In this document: piece by piece, positions 36,384 to 44,604 of the stretch | Layout of the letters: every line of letters begins with the position of its first letter | How positions within the stretch are numbered: the stretch's first letter is position 1 | Source of the DNA: Xanthomarina spongicola | Lineage (GTDB): Bacteria > Bacteroidota > Bacteroidia > Flavobacteriales > Flavobacteriaceae | NCBI RefSeq assembly: GCF_003148645.1 | Contig: NZ_QGGP01000001.1 | Coordinates: 682,001 to 746,000, forward strand | Reading direction: 5' to 3' | DNA length: 64,000 nucleotides | Made by a program: the position numbers and the translations under genes | The notes under the pieces: generated by a model | The model's input: only the letters and a program-made list of their open reading frames with translations | The model's database searches: none | Told to the model about the DNA's origin: nothing

Positions 36384-37220
36384 TTAAAGAAAGTTTAATT
36401 TATACCTTAAATACGATTTGGTAAGAATGAAAACTTTCAACCCATTTGAAATTCGAATACGTCCATCTAGTATTTTTTCAGAATCAGCTTTCTTTAATTT
36501 CTTTAGTAGTTTTAAATAATATCTATAGGCAATATACACACCAAATCTACTTTCTAATGGCAATTGAATAATACCTTTATATGCTTCTCTTAAGTCCACA
36601 TTTATATCAGAAATAATTTCCTCTTTAGTCACATTGTTTAATGTGTTATTTGATAGGTTTGGAAAATACGAACGTCCTAATTGTTCAATATCATCTTTAA
36701 TATCTCTTAAGAAATTTATTTTTTGAAATGCTGAACCTAAATGTTTTGCCGAATGCTTTAACTCATTAAATTTAGTTTCATCATTATTAACAAAAACACG
36801 TAAACACATTAAGCCTACAACATCTGCAGAACCATAAATGTAGTTCTCATAAGCTTCCTTTGTTGTGTATTCTGTAACATATAAATCTGCTTCCATACGT
36901 TGTAAAAAATCTTCTGCATAGGCATATAAATTAAATGAATGTACAACTTCTTGAAATGCATTAATTATAGGGTTTAAGCTTATTTTTCTGTCTAATGATT
37001 TTCTGTAATCATTCACAAAATCATGAAACAATACTTTTTGATTGTACATGTCGAATGAATCTACAATCTCATCAGCATAGCGAACAAACCCATAAATAGC
37101 ATATATATGAGGCCGTATAGAAGGTGCAAAAAGTTTGATGCCTAACGAAAAAGAAGTACTATAGGTATTGGTAACAATTTTGCTACACTTAAGGCTTGAA
37201 GAGTCAAATAGGTGTTTCAT
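36384..37220 (-). CDS. crtB: Phytoene synthase
   Basis: A 278-residue trans-isoprenyl diphosphate synthase of the squalene/phytoene type. The first Asp motif is D50EIVD54, the second lies in the FLRDIKDDIEQLGRSYFP block, and YIYGSADVVGLM is the conserved middle segment. It joins two geranylgeranyl diphosphates to make phytoene. It starts one base after the crtI stop. Confidence 0.93.
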   Translation of the reverse strand: MKHLFDSSSLKCSKIVTNTYSTSFSLGIKLFAPSIRPHIYAIYGFVRYADEIVDSFDMYNQKVLFHDFVNDYRKSLDRKISLNPIINAFQEVVHSFNLYAYAEDFLQRMEADLYVTEYTTKEAYENYIYGSADVVGLMCLRVFVNNDETKFNELKHSAKHLGSAFQKINFLRDIKDDIEQLGRSYFPNLSNNTLNNVTKEEIISDINVDLREAYKGIIQLPLESRFGVYIAYRYYLKLLKKLKKADSEKILDGRIRISNGLKVFILTKSYLRYKLNFL

Positions 37221-37221
37221 T

Positions 37222-38685
37222 TTAATGATATTTTAGAATTAAATCACTCACAATTTTTCCAGATATTAAGGATGGAGGCACTCCAGGTCCTGGAACGGTT
37301 AATTGTCCACAGAAATACAGATTATCTACTTTCTTACTTTTAAGTTTTGGTCTTAGCACATGGGTTTGAGTGAGTGTATTTGCTAAACCATAGGCATTGC
37401 CTTTATAAGAATGATAATCGTCTTTAAAGTTATTTACACAATAAGATTCTTTAAATAGAATGTTGCTTTTTATAGATTCTCCTGTAATAGTTTCTACTCT
37501 TTCTACAAGCTGATTGAAATAATGTTCTCTAATCTCAGGAGTATCTTCTACATCTGGAGCAATAGGAATTAAAAAAATACCAGCTTCTTGCCCTTCTGGT
37601 GCAGTTGAAGCATCTGTAATGCTTGGGAAGCTAGCATAAAACAATGGTTTTTCTGCCCATTCCTTAGTGTCGTAAATGGTTTTTGCATGTGCTTCAAAAT
37701 CTGTATCGAAAAACAACGTATGATGTGAAACGTTATTTAGTTTTTTATCGAAACCAACATAAAATAATAGAGCAGAAGGAGCAAATACTTTTTTATCCCA
37801 ATAGCTTTCAGAATATTGTCTTAATGGTTTAGGCAATAATGTTTCTGTATGATGGTAGTCTGCTCCACTTAATAATATATCACAAGGGAAATAACCACTA
37901 TGTGTAGTAACTCCAGTTACATTATTATTTTTAATCTCTACTTTTTCAACTTCGCTTGACGTGATTATTTTAACGCCTAAACTTTTTGAAAGCGTTGTCA
38001 TAGCTTTTACAACTTCATACATGCCACCTTTAGGATGCCAAGTGCCAAGTTTAAAATCGGCATAATTCATAAAATTGTAAAATGAAGGTGTATTACTTGG
38101 TTTGGCTCCTAGAAATAAAACAGGAAATTCTAATATTTTTTGAAGTTGCTTGTTTTTAACATAGCCAGAGACTTGATTTTTTATTGTTAAAACAAACTCA
38201 TATAGTTTTAAAAAAGTTTTTTTGTTTATGATTTCAAAAACATGTTCTCCAGGTTTATAAACCAAATCTTTAATAGCAATGTTGTAGTTTCTGTGAGCTT
38301 TATTAATAAATTTTTGAAGCTTTTTACCACTACCTTTTTCAATATTCTCGAAGGTTTGTTTAATGTCCTCGAAATTATCAGAAATACTAACGGAATCCTT
38401 TTTGCCAAAATATATTTGATAGGCTGGATTTAGTTTGTTTAGTGAGTAATAATCGTCTGTTGATTTATTAAAATCTTTAAAGAAGCTTTCAAAAACATCT
38501 GGCATCCAATAAAATGTTGGGCCAATATCAAAAACAAACCCATCTTTTTTTAATTGCCTAGCACGACCACCAACAGTTTTGTTTTTTTCTAAAATGGTAA
38601 CATCAAACCCTTGACTTGCTAAATAACAAGAAGCCGAAAGCGATGAGAACCCTGAACCGATTATGATAATTTTTTTTGTTTCCAT
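37222..38685 (-). CDS. crtI: Phytoene desaturase
   Basis: A 487-residue FAD enzyme. The dinucleotide-binding motif GSGFSSLSAS (about 8-17) is followed by the ILEKNKTVGGRA strand, and the C-terminal motif YFCGQLTVPGPGVPPSLISG is the CrtI signature. It desaturates phytoene to lycopene. It is the first enzyme gene of the carotenoid set, directly downstream of a hairpin that separates it from the fasciclin gene. Confidence 0.94.
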   Translation of the reverse strand: METKKIIIIGSGFSSLSASCYLASQGFDVTILEKNKTVGGRARQLKKDGFVFDIGPTFYWMPDVFESFFKDFNKSTDDYYSLNKLNPAYQIYFGKKDSVSISDNFEDIKQTFENIEKGSGKKLQKFINKAHRNYNIAIKDLVYKPGEHVFEIINKKTFLKLYEFVLTIKNQVSGYVKNKQLQKILEFPVLFLGAKPSNTPSFYNFMNYADFKLGTWHPKGGMYEVVKAMTTLSKSLGVKIITSSEVEKVEIKNNNVTGVTTHSGYFPCDILLSGADYHHTETLLPKPLRQYSESYWDKKVFAPSALLFYVGFDKKLNNVSHHTLFFDTDFEAHAKTIYDTKEWAEKPLFYASFPSITDASTAPEGQEAGIFLIPIAPDVEDTPEIREHYFNQLVERVETITGESIKSNILFKESYCVNNFKDDYHSYKGNAYGLANTLTQTHVLRPKLKSKKVDNLYFCGQLTVPGPGVPPSLISGKIVSDLILKYH

Positions 38686-38700
38686 TTAATGTTTAATAAA

Positions 38701-38733
38701 GTAAACCGACAACCAAGAGAGCTGTCGGCTTAC
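38701..38733 (-). terminator. Hairpin between the fasciclin gene and crtI (partial terminator or attenuator)
   Basis: In the leftward sense GTAAGCCGACA pairs with TGTCGGTTTAC over 11 positions with one G-U pair, loop 11 bases. A weak U-rich run TTTATT follows. It lies 67 bases past the fasciclin stop and 16 bases before the crtI start, so it may end most fasciclin transcripts and let some read into crtI. Confidence 0.6.
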
Positions 38734-38799
38734 AAATCAACCAACTAAAACCAATCTTTTACCAAGCAGTTTAAACAACTTGTTTGGTAGTAATTCCAT

Positions 38800-40224
38800 T
38801 TATAGATTAGGGATCATTACTTTATTAATAACATGGATAACTCCATTTCCGGCCTGAACATCTACAGCAATTATACCTATGTCTGAAGCGCCTGAACCAT
38901 CTGTAATATCTCCAATATTATCACCTGTTCCAGGTAATGTTATTGTAATGTTATCTCCTTCTAAAGTTGGTGCAGATGTATCACCAGGATTATTTAACAT
39001 GCTAGAAGTTATATTAGACTCACTAACAACATGGTGTAATAATACTTGAGTTAACACCACTTCACTAGGTATAGCGGCTAATGCATCAAATGCATCATTA
39101 GTAGGTGCAAAAACTGTGAATTCTGGATTAATACCATCTGCATTACTACCTTCAGTTCTTGATAAAATAGAAGCAAAGTCAGTTCCTGGGGTTAACGTTG
39201 TTAAGGCTTCAACCAAAGTTGTGAAGTTTGGATCTGCAGCAGCAAAAGTAACTACTGTTGGAATATCGATTACAGTATCAACTGCATGGATAATACCATT
39301 AGTTCCAACTACGTCAGCTTGAAAAACTGTAGAAATTCCATTAAATTTAACTCCATCATTTGTGTTAAAATATAAACTCATGGCTGTTCCACCAGGTCCA
39401 GTAGCACTAGAATTTGTATATCCTGCACCTGAATCAATTAAAAACTGAGAATCAATAGTTGAATTCATGATTACGTGATTCAATAATATTTGAGATAATA
39501 CAGCTGTATTTACTCCTCCTAGTGGAGCTCCATCTAAAAATGTTTCAAATGCATTGTTATCTGGTGCTAATACTGTAAATGGGCCATCACCTTGAAGAGC
39601 AGTTACTAAATCTCCATCTGCTGCTCCTAGTGCAGTAACTAAACTTGTAAAAGAAGGATTTGCAATTGCATGGTCAACAACGTCTGGTAAACCAAGAACG
39701 CCATTTATAATGTGAATAGTTCCGTTGGAAGCATCAATATCTGCTGTTGATACAGAAGCTGCATCATTAAATCTTACGCCATTTGCTGTGTCAAAAAAGA
39801 TACTAATATTTAGACCTCCTGAACCTGTTGCGCTACCTGAAGCATAACCACTTCCTGCAGCAATTAAATCACTTGCTTTTACATCTGCCATAATAACATG
39901 ATTCAATAAAACTTGAGATAGTACATCAGTAGGTACTTGTTCTAAAGAGCTAAATCCGTTTGCATTAAGAAATGCTGTAAATGCTGCATTTGTTGGAGCA
40001 AGAACAGTAAAAGGTCCATCTCCACTTAATACATTTACTAGATCTCCATCTGCTCTAGATAGCGCAGCAACTAGTGAAGTTAACTCTGGAGTGTCTAATG
40101 CAATCTCTACAATATTTTGTTGTTGAGGTTGAGGAGTTGGTGTTTGATTGTCATCATCATTACTACAAGATGTAATAAATAATGAAAGACTAAATAATAC
40201 GATAAATAAATTTGCTGTTTTCAT
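38800..40224 (-). CDS. Lipoprotein with three fasciclin (FAS1) domains
   Basis: A 474-residue protein. The lipoprotein signal has lipobox FITSC (about residue 20), then a short Thr/Pro/Gln linker. Three FAS1 domains follow (about 40-178, 182-322, 325-472). Each has the TVLAPTNAAF-type H1 motif and a HVINGVL/HAVDTVI/HVINKVM-type H2 motif. FAS1 proteins mediate adhesion and bind some small molecules. Its place as first gene after the operator-bearing promoter of the carotenoid set suggests light or stress control; the molecular role is unknown. Confidence 0.9.
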   Translation of the reverse strand: MKTANLFIVLFSLSLFITSCSNDDDNQTPTPQPQQQNIVEIALDTPELTSLVAALSRADGDLVNVLSGDGPFTVLAPTNAAFTAFLNANGFSSLEQVPTDVLSQVLLNHVIMADVKASDLIAAGSGYASGSATGSGGLNISIFFDTANGVRFNDAASVSTADIDASNGTIHIINGVLGLPDVVDHAIANPSFTSLVTALGAADGDLVTALQGDGPFTVLAPDNNAFETFLDGAPLGGVNTAVLSQILLNHVIMNSTIDSQFLIDSGAGYTNSSATGPGGTAMSLYFNTNDGVKFNGISTVFQADVVGTNGIIHAVDTVIDIPTVVTFAAADPNFTTLVEALTTLTPGTDFASILSRTEGSNADGINPEFTVFAPTNDAFDALAAIPSEVVLTQVLLHHVVSESNITSSMLNNPGDTSAPTLEGDNITITLPGTGDNIGDITDGSGASDIGIIAVDVQAGNGVIHVINKVMIPNL

Positions 40225-40250
40225 AATGTCTAATAATTAATTGTTTAAAC

Positions 40251-40258
40251 TTGGACAA
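40251..40258 (+). promoter_or_regulatory. Operator box 1 (TTGGACAA)
   Basis: First of three matching boxes in the divergent gap. On the minus strand it reads TTGTCCAA and overlaps the end of the carotenoid -7 box. A regulator bound here would cover the start of transcription. Confidence 0.6.
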
Positions 40259-40287
40259 ATATATATACAATTTTAATATTGTCCAAA
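40256..40287 (-). promoter_or_regulatory. Promoter of the fasciclin-carotenoid unit
   Basis: On the minus strand TTTG (40287-40284), a 20-base spacer and TATATTTG (40263-40256) match the Bacteroidota consensus. The start site would fall near 40249, about 25 bases before the fasciclin ATG. Both elements lie within or next to the TTGGACAA/TTGTCCAA boxes. Confidence 0.7.
40279..40286 (-). promoter_or_regulatory. Operator box 2 (TTGTCCAA on the plus strand)
   Basis: Inverted relative to boxes 1 and 3. On the minus strand it reads TTGGACAA and shares three bases with the -33 element TTTG. Boxes 1 and 2 form a large inverted repeat spanning the whole promoter. Confidence 0.6.
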
Positions 40288-40302
40288 TAAAAATAAAAAA
40301 AG

Positions 40303-40310
40303 TTGGACAA
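40303..40310 (+). promoter_or_regulatory. Operator box 3 (TTGGACAA)
   Basis: Third copy, 16 bases beyond box 2 and same orientation as box 1. It lies between the two divergent promoters and could help a regulator control its own gene. Confidence 0.55.
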
Positions 40311-40339
40311 ATAATTTTTAGTTATTTTAATTTATTGAA

Positions 40340-40347
40340 TATATTTG
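40340..40347 (+). promoter_or_regulatory. Probable -7 box of the CarH-like regulator gene
   Basis: TATATTTG fits TAnnTTTG and lies 28 bases before the regulator's ATG. The expected TTTG upstream is not clear. Confidence 0.45.
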
Positions 40348-40375
40348 TTTAACTTTGTGGTGTAAATAATTAGAC

Positions 40376-41245
40376 ATGAGTAAATATACAATGACCCAAA
40401 TCGTTACATTAACTGGCATTAATGCACATACATTACGCAAGTGGGAATCTCGATATAGTTTTTTGGAACCAGAACGAACAGATACAAATATTAGATACTA
40501 TTCAGACGAACAATTAAAAAAACTATTGAACATTAGTATTTTAACACGTAATGGATATAGAATTTCCAAGATTGATAAAATGTCTGATAATGAAATCTAT
40601 GATATTATTAGTAATAAATTAATTGATGATAATCATGAAGATGATATTAGTACATTAATATTAAGTACGCTTGAAATGGATGAAGAAGTTTTTGATGGTG
40701 TGCTTAAAGAACACATTCTCAAAAACGGGCTTTTAACAACAACCACTAAACTTATTTATCCTTTTTTAAATCAAGTAGGTGTTTTGTGGGGAATTAATAA
40801 AGTCATGCCAGCTCAGGAGCACTTTATTTCTAACCTAATAAAGAAAAAAATATTTTCCACTATTGATTTATTACCATATCCAAAAAAAAATGCACCTTCT
40901 ATATTGATGTTTTTGTCTGAAAATGAACATCATGAAATTGCATTGCTTCTCGCATATTATATTGCAAGAGAATATGGCTGGAGAGTTTATTATCTAGGAC
41001 AAAATGTGCCTACTGAAAATATAAGGCAAGTTATTGAAGAGACTAAGCCAAAAGCATTGATAACTATGTTTGTAACGCCAACTCATGAACCTATAGAAAC
41101 AAAAATTAATGCAATTTTAGGTCAAAGTAATATTCCCCTATTTGTTTCTGGAAACCCTAATATTCTAGAAGATATTGTAGAAAATAAGCAAATTAGATAT
41201 TTGTCTCATCCAGATGATTTTATAAAAGAATTAAAGTCTCTTTAA
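40376..41245 (+). CDS. MerR-family regulator with B12-binding domain (CarH/LitR-like)
   Basis: A 289-residue protein. A MerR helix-turn-helix is at about 4-70 (HTLRKWESRY, RYYSDEQL). A helical-bundle domain carries the CarH motif W138-x9-E148-H149. A Rossmann-like cobalamin domain from about 175 has E184-x-H186-x-x-A189 where the classical motif is D/E-x-H-x-x-G. CarH proteins bind DNA in the dark with adenosylcobalamin and release it on light. Divergence from the carotenoid unit and the shared boxes fit repression of that promoter. Whether the G-to-A change still allows B12 binding is open. A terminator follows. Confidence 0.88.
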   Translation: MSKYTMTQIVTLTGINAHTLRKWESRYSFLEPERTDTNIRYYSDEQLKKLLNISILTRNGYRISKIDKMSDNEIYDIISNKLIDDNHEDDISTLILSTLEMDEEVFDGVLKEHILKNGLLTTTTKLIYPFLNQVGVLWGINKVMPAQEHFISNLIKKKIFSTIDLLPYPKKNAPSILMFLSENEHHEIALLLAYYIAREYGWRVYYLGQNVPTENIRQVIEETKPKALITMFVTPTHEPIETKINAILGQSNIPLFVSGNPNILEDIVENKQIRYLSHPDDFIKELKSL

Positions 41246-41263
41246 AAACAATATAAAAAAATT

Positions 41264-41285
41264 AACCCAAGCTTTTGCTTGGGTT
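41264..41285 (+). terminator. Terminator after the CarH-like gene
   Basis: AACCCAAGC and GCTTGGGTT form a 9-bp stem with TTTT loop, followed by TCTTCTTT. It begins 18 bases past the stop. Confidence 0.8.
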
Positions 41286-41563
41286 TCTTCTTTAATATAT
41301 GGATGTTAATTAATAATTTGACACTATGATTAAATTATTTTATGGTCAAAAAGTTGTAGGGTATTTACTTAAAGAAACGACATCTATCTGGCATTTACTT
41401 GGTTGTTATAAACACCAGATAAAAAGTATCGTTTGTTATTAATAGCATGGTAAAACTAGCAATTTAATTGTAAGAAAAAAATGACTGACATTGTTTTTAG
41501 ATAAAGCACAAAAAATACTCGTTATAAATATTTTTTTTACTTTTTTTATCGATAAAAGACTTA
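41286..41563. other. Gene-poor gap with a long imperfect inverted repeat
   Basis: Between the terminator and the GH3 gene I see no convincing gene. A 38-codon reading frame (41326-41442, starting MIKLFYGQKVVGYLL) has no recognised features. Inside it, AAACGA and TATCTGG (41375-41391) are complementary to CCAGATA and TCGTTT (41415-41434), which makes an imperfect hairpin with a 23-base loop. It could be a small RNA or a decayed element; evidence is thin. Confidence 0.35.
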
Positions 41564-43078
41564 CTACTTATTTAATTCTAACAAATCATCTAGGTAATCT
41601 CGTGTATTAGAGAGTCTAGGTATTTTGTGTTGGCCACCAAGCTTGTTATTTTGTTTTAACCAATCGTAAAATAATTGTTTTCTAGCAATGTGTATGGTTG
41701 GTTTATTTAATGTCATATTATTATAACGTTTGGCCTCGTAGTCTGAATTTATTTCTTTTAACGCGTTGTCAAATAATTCATTAAAATAACTAATATCAGC
41801 AGGAGGTGTTTTAAATTCAATTAACCACTCATGAGCACCTTTTTCTTTGCCTTGCATAAAAATTGGTGCTGCTGTATAATCAACAATTTCTGCTTTGGTT
41901 TTTTTACAGACTTTTCTTAACGCATTTTCTGCGTTTTCTATAATTAATTCCTCTCCAAAGGCATTAATATGATGTTTGGTTCTGCCAGTTACTTTAATTC
42001 TATATGGATTTGTTGAAGTAAACTTAACTGTATCACCAATTTTATATCGCCAAAGCCCTGCATTGGTTGTAATAATTACGGCATAGTTTTTATCTTTTTC
42101 AACGTCGCTTAAGGGAATTACTTTCTCGTCTTTTGTTCCATAAGTATCCATTGGAATAAATTCATAAAAAATACCATAATCAAGCATAAGTAGTAATTCG
42201 CTAGAATTATTAAGGTCTTGAATTGCAAAAAAACCTTCAGAAGCATTGTATATTTCGTAATACCTGAAATCCTTTTTAGGTAAAATATTTTTGTACTGTT
42301 CTTGATATGGAAGAAAACTTACTCCTCCATGGAAATACACCTCCAAGTTTGGCCAAATATCAAATAAATTGTCTTTTCCAGTGGTTTCTAATACATTATT
42401 AAGTAAAACCAACATCCACGAAGGTACACCTGCAAGACTAGTTACATTTTCTTGAATGGTTTCGTCTACAATAGCTTGCATTTTGTCTTCCCAATTACTC
42501 ATTAGAGAAACTTTGTTACTAGGTGTACTGCTAAATTCTGCCCAAAAAGGCATGTTGTCTATTAAAATAGCAGATAGATCGCCAAAGGTCGTACCATTTT
42601 CTTTAAAGAGTTCTTTGCTGCCTCCTAATCTTAAACTCTTACCTGTAAATAATTGAGAATTTTCGTTGTTATTTAAATACATACAAAGCAAGTCTTTGCT
42701 TGCAGCATAATGGCAATCTTCTAATGAATCTTCGCTTACAGGAATAAATTTACTTTTTGCATTTGTAGTACCACTTGATTTTGCAAACCATTTAATAGGT
42801 TGAGGCCAAAAAATATTATTTTCTCCATTTCGAGATCTTTCAATTACATCTTGATAATCTTCATAGGTAGATATTGGTACTCGCTCGGTAAAAGTTTTGT
42901 AATCTGTAATTGATTCAAAACCAAATTGCTTGCCAAATTCGGTGTCTTTTGCCTTATTTAAAAGATGCGTAAGTAGCTCATGTTGAACTTCGTTAGGGTA
43001 TTTTAAAAACAAATCTATTTGATGAAACCGTTTTTTTAAAAACCATGAAGCAATAGAATTAACTATAGGAATTGGCAT
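41564..43078 (-). CDS. GH3 family protein
   Basis: A 504-residue protein of the GH3 family, adenylate-forming enzymes related to plant auxin/jasmonate-amino acid synthetases. KSSGTTNAKSKFIPVSE is the ATP-binding motif (about 105-121), followed by the YNASEGFFAIQD block and the hinge region with YRIKVTGRTKHHINAFGEEL. Bacterial members are widespread in Bacteroidota and their substrates are unknown. It stands alone, divergent from the DUF2797 gene 41 bases away. Confidence 0.88.
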   Translation of the reverse strand: MPIPIVNSIASWFLKKRFHQIDLFLKYPNEVQHELLTHLLNKAKDTEFGKQFGFESITDYKTFTERVPISTYEDYQDVIERSRNGENNIFWPQPIKWFAKSSGTTNAKSKFIPVSEDSLEDCHYAASKDLLCMYLNNNENSQLFTGKSLRLGGSKELFKENGTTFGDLSAILIDNMPFWAEFSSTPSNKVSLMSNWEDKMQAIVDETIQENVTSLAGVPSWMLVLLNNVLETTGKDNLFDIWPNLEVYFHGGVSFLPYQEQYKNILPKKDFRYYEIYNASEGFFAIQDLNNSSELLLMLDYGIFYEFIPMDTYGTKDEKVIPLSDVEKDKNYAVIITTNAGLWRYKIGDTVKFTSTNPYRIKVTGRTKHHINAFGEELIIENAENALRKVCKKTKAEIVDYTAAPIFMQGKEKGAHEWLIEFKTPPADISYFNELFDNALKEINSDYEAKRYNNMTLNKPTIHIARKQLFYDWLKQNNKLGGQHKIPRLSNTRDYLDDLLELNK

Positions 43079-43119
43079 ATTTGCATTATATTTAAAAAAT
43101 AAAAATAAGACTTTTTTTT

Positions 43120-43914
43120 ATGACCTACCAAGGTGTTTTAACAAAAATGGAAACGGAGTTTTCCGAACCCATTCAATATTATTTAGTATTTGAATCAGAT
43201 TTTATTAACATGAATCAAATGTTAGATAAAACTATAAGCATTCAATTTGTTAAGTATCAATGTTTAAGCTGTGGTTTAGATAAGCCTATATTTAGACAAG
43301 GATTTTGTAAAAGCTGTTTCTTCGATATTCCTCAAACTGCCGATTGGATTATGAGACCAGAGTTAAGTACAGCGCATTTAGACAAAGAAGATAGAGATTT
43401 AGAATACGAGAAAAAAGTACAGCTACAACCACACATAGTGTATTTAGCAAATTCTAGCAATGTAAAAGTTGGTGTTACTAGAAAAAGCCAGATACCTACA
43501 CGTTGGATTGATCAAGGAGCGCATGAAGCCATTGAAATAGTAGAAGTGCCAAATAGATATTTAGCTGGTATTACCGAAGTTGCTTTAAAAGATTATGTGG
43601 CAGATAAAACCAATTGGCGTACTATGTTGAAAAACGATATTGCAGATGAAGATTTAGTAACTTGGAGAGATAATTTAAAACAATACATTCCAGACGAAGC
43701 AAAAGATTATTATATAGAATCTAATTCTGAAACCAATATTTTATTTCCAGTTTTGCATTATCCAAAAAAACCAAAAAGTTTAAATTTAACTAAGGCTCAA
43801 AATTATACAGGAAAATTAGTTGGAATAAAAGGGCAATACCTCATTTTTGAAGACGAAACAGTTTTTAATATTAGAAGTAACGAAGGTTTAGTAGTAAATA
43901 TTTCTATTATATAA
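43120..43914 (+). CDS. DUF2797 zinc-ribbon protein
   Basis: A 264-residue protein. A four-cysteine zinc-ribbon (CLSCGLDKP and GFCKSCF, about 47-67) precedes a central domain with HIVYLANSSNVKVGVTRKSQIPTRWIDQGA (about 107-136). The YLA...KVGVTR...RWxxQGA layout recalls the GIY-YIG nuclease core, though this is a pattern reading. A beta domain follows. The family has no assigned function. It converges with a GNAT gene at its 3' end. Confidence 0.8.
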   Translation: MTYQGVLTKMETEFSEPIQYYLVFESDFINMNQMLDKTISIQFVKYQCLSCGLDKPIFRQGFCKSCFFDIPQTADWIMRPELSTAHLDKEDRDLEYEKKVQLQPHIVYLANSSNVKVGVTRKSQIPTRWIDQGAHEAIEIVEVPNRYLAGITEVALKDYVADKTNWRTMLKNDIADEDLVTWRDNLKQYIPDEAKDYYIESNSETNILFPVLHYPKKPKSLNLTKAQNYTGKLVGIKGQYLIFEDETVFNIRSNEGLVVNISII

Positions 43915-43915
43915 A

Positions 43916-44362
43916 CTAGTGTTTCTTAAGACGCATTTCCAAATACTTATTGGTAAACCCTAAACTTTCATAAAGTTTAATGGCTGGATTGTTAGGCTCT
44001 ACATGAAGAGCAATATCTCCTTCTGTTAGTTCAATAGCTTTTTGCAAAAGTTGTTTGCCAATACCTTTTCCTCTAGCATGTTCATGAACAGCAATATAAA
44101 CTAAAATGTTTTCTGGAATGTAATCCTTCATTCCAGTTTTATTAATAATGGTTATTCCTTGGAGTAATTTCTCTTCATAAATAAGCAAAACAAAACCTCC
44201 AAAGGAAGCAACATTGTTTTTTACTGCATAATCCAAGCATTTAGAAATGTCTTCTTTAGAGTCTCTAAATTCTTGTAAATGTTCGTGTAAAAAATTTACA
44301 ATGTTTTGTTTTTCTTCTTTTGAAGGTTTTGTTTTAGAATGATATACTTTAAACAAAAGCAT
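43916..44362 (-). CDS. GNAT family N-acetyltransferase
   Basis: A 148-residue acetyltransferase. The acetyl-CoA motif HEHARGKGIGKQLLQKAI (about 92-109) and the C-terminal VEPNNPAIKLYESLGF (about 121-136) are clear. The substrate is unknown. It is followed upstream by rpsU six bases away on the same strand, so the two may share a transcript. Confidence 0.88.
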   Translation of the reverse strand: MLLFKVYHSKTKPSKEEKQNIVNFLHEHLQEFRDSKEDISKCLDYAVKNNVASFGGFVLLIYEEKLLQGITIINKTGMKDYIPENILVYIAVHEHARGKGIGKQLLQKAIELTEGDIALHVEPNNPAIKLYESLGFTNKYLEMRLKKH

Positions 44363-44368
44363 ATATTT

Positions 44369-44563
44369 TTATATATCTTCTTGGTCTCTTAAGTTTTGTA
44401 TATATGCTGCTTTTTGAACTTGTCTTCTTCTCTTAACTGAAGGTTTCGTAAAAAACTGATTCTCTCTAATGTTTTGCATAATTTTCACATTTCTGTGTTT
44501 CTTCTTATAACGTTTAAGAGCTCTGTCTATTTTTTCGCCTTCTTTAATTTCAATTTTTATCAT
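44369..44563 (-). CDS. rpsU: 30S ribosomal protein S21
   Basis: A 64-residue basic protein matching bS21: IKIEIKEGEKIDRALKRYKKK at the start and KPSVKRRRQVQKAAYIQ at the end. In Bacteroidota bS21 and uS-type neighbours take part in sequestering the anti-Shine-Dalgarno region of 16S rRNA, in line with the lack of such sequences in this window. It lies 41 bases after rpoD. Confidence 0.93.
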   Translation of the reverse strand: MIKIEIKEGEKIDRALKRYKKKHRNVKIMQNIRENQFFTKPSVKRRRQVQKAAYIQNLRDQEDI

Positions 44564-44604
44564 CTATCTTTTTTTGGGTGTCTAAATTATTCAATTATTT
44601 AAGA

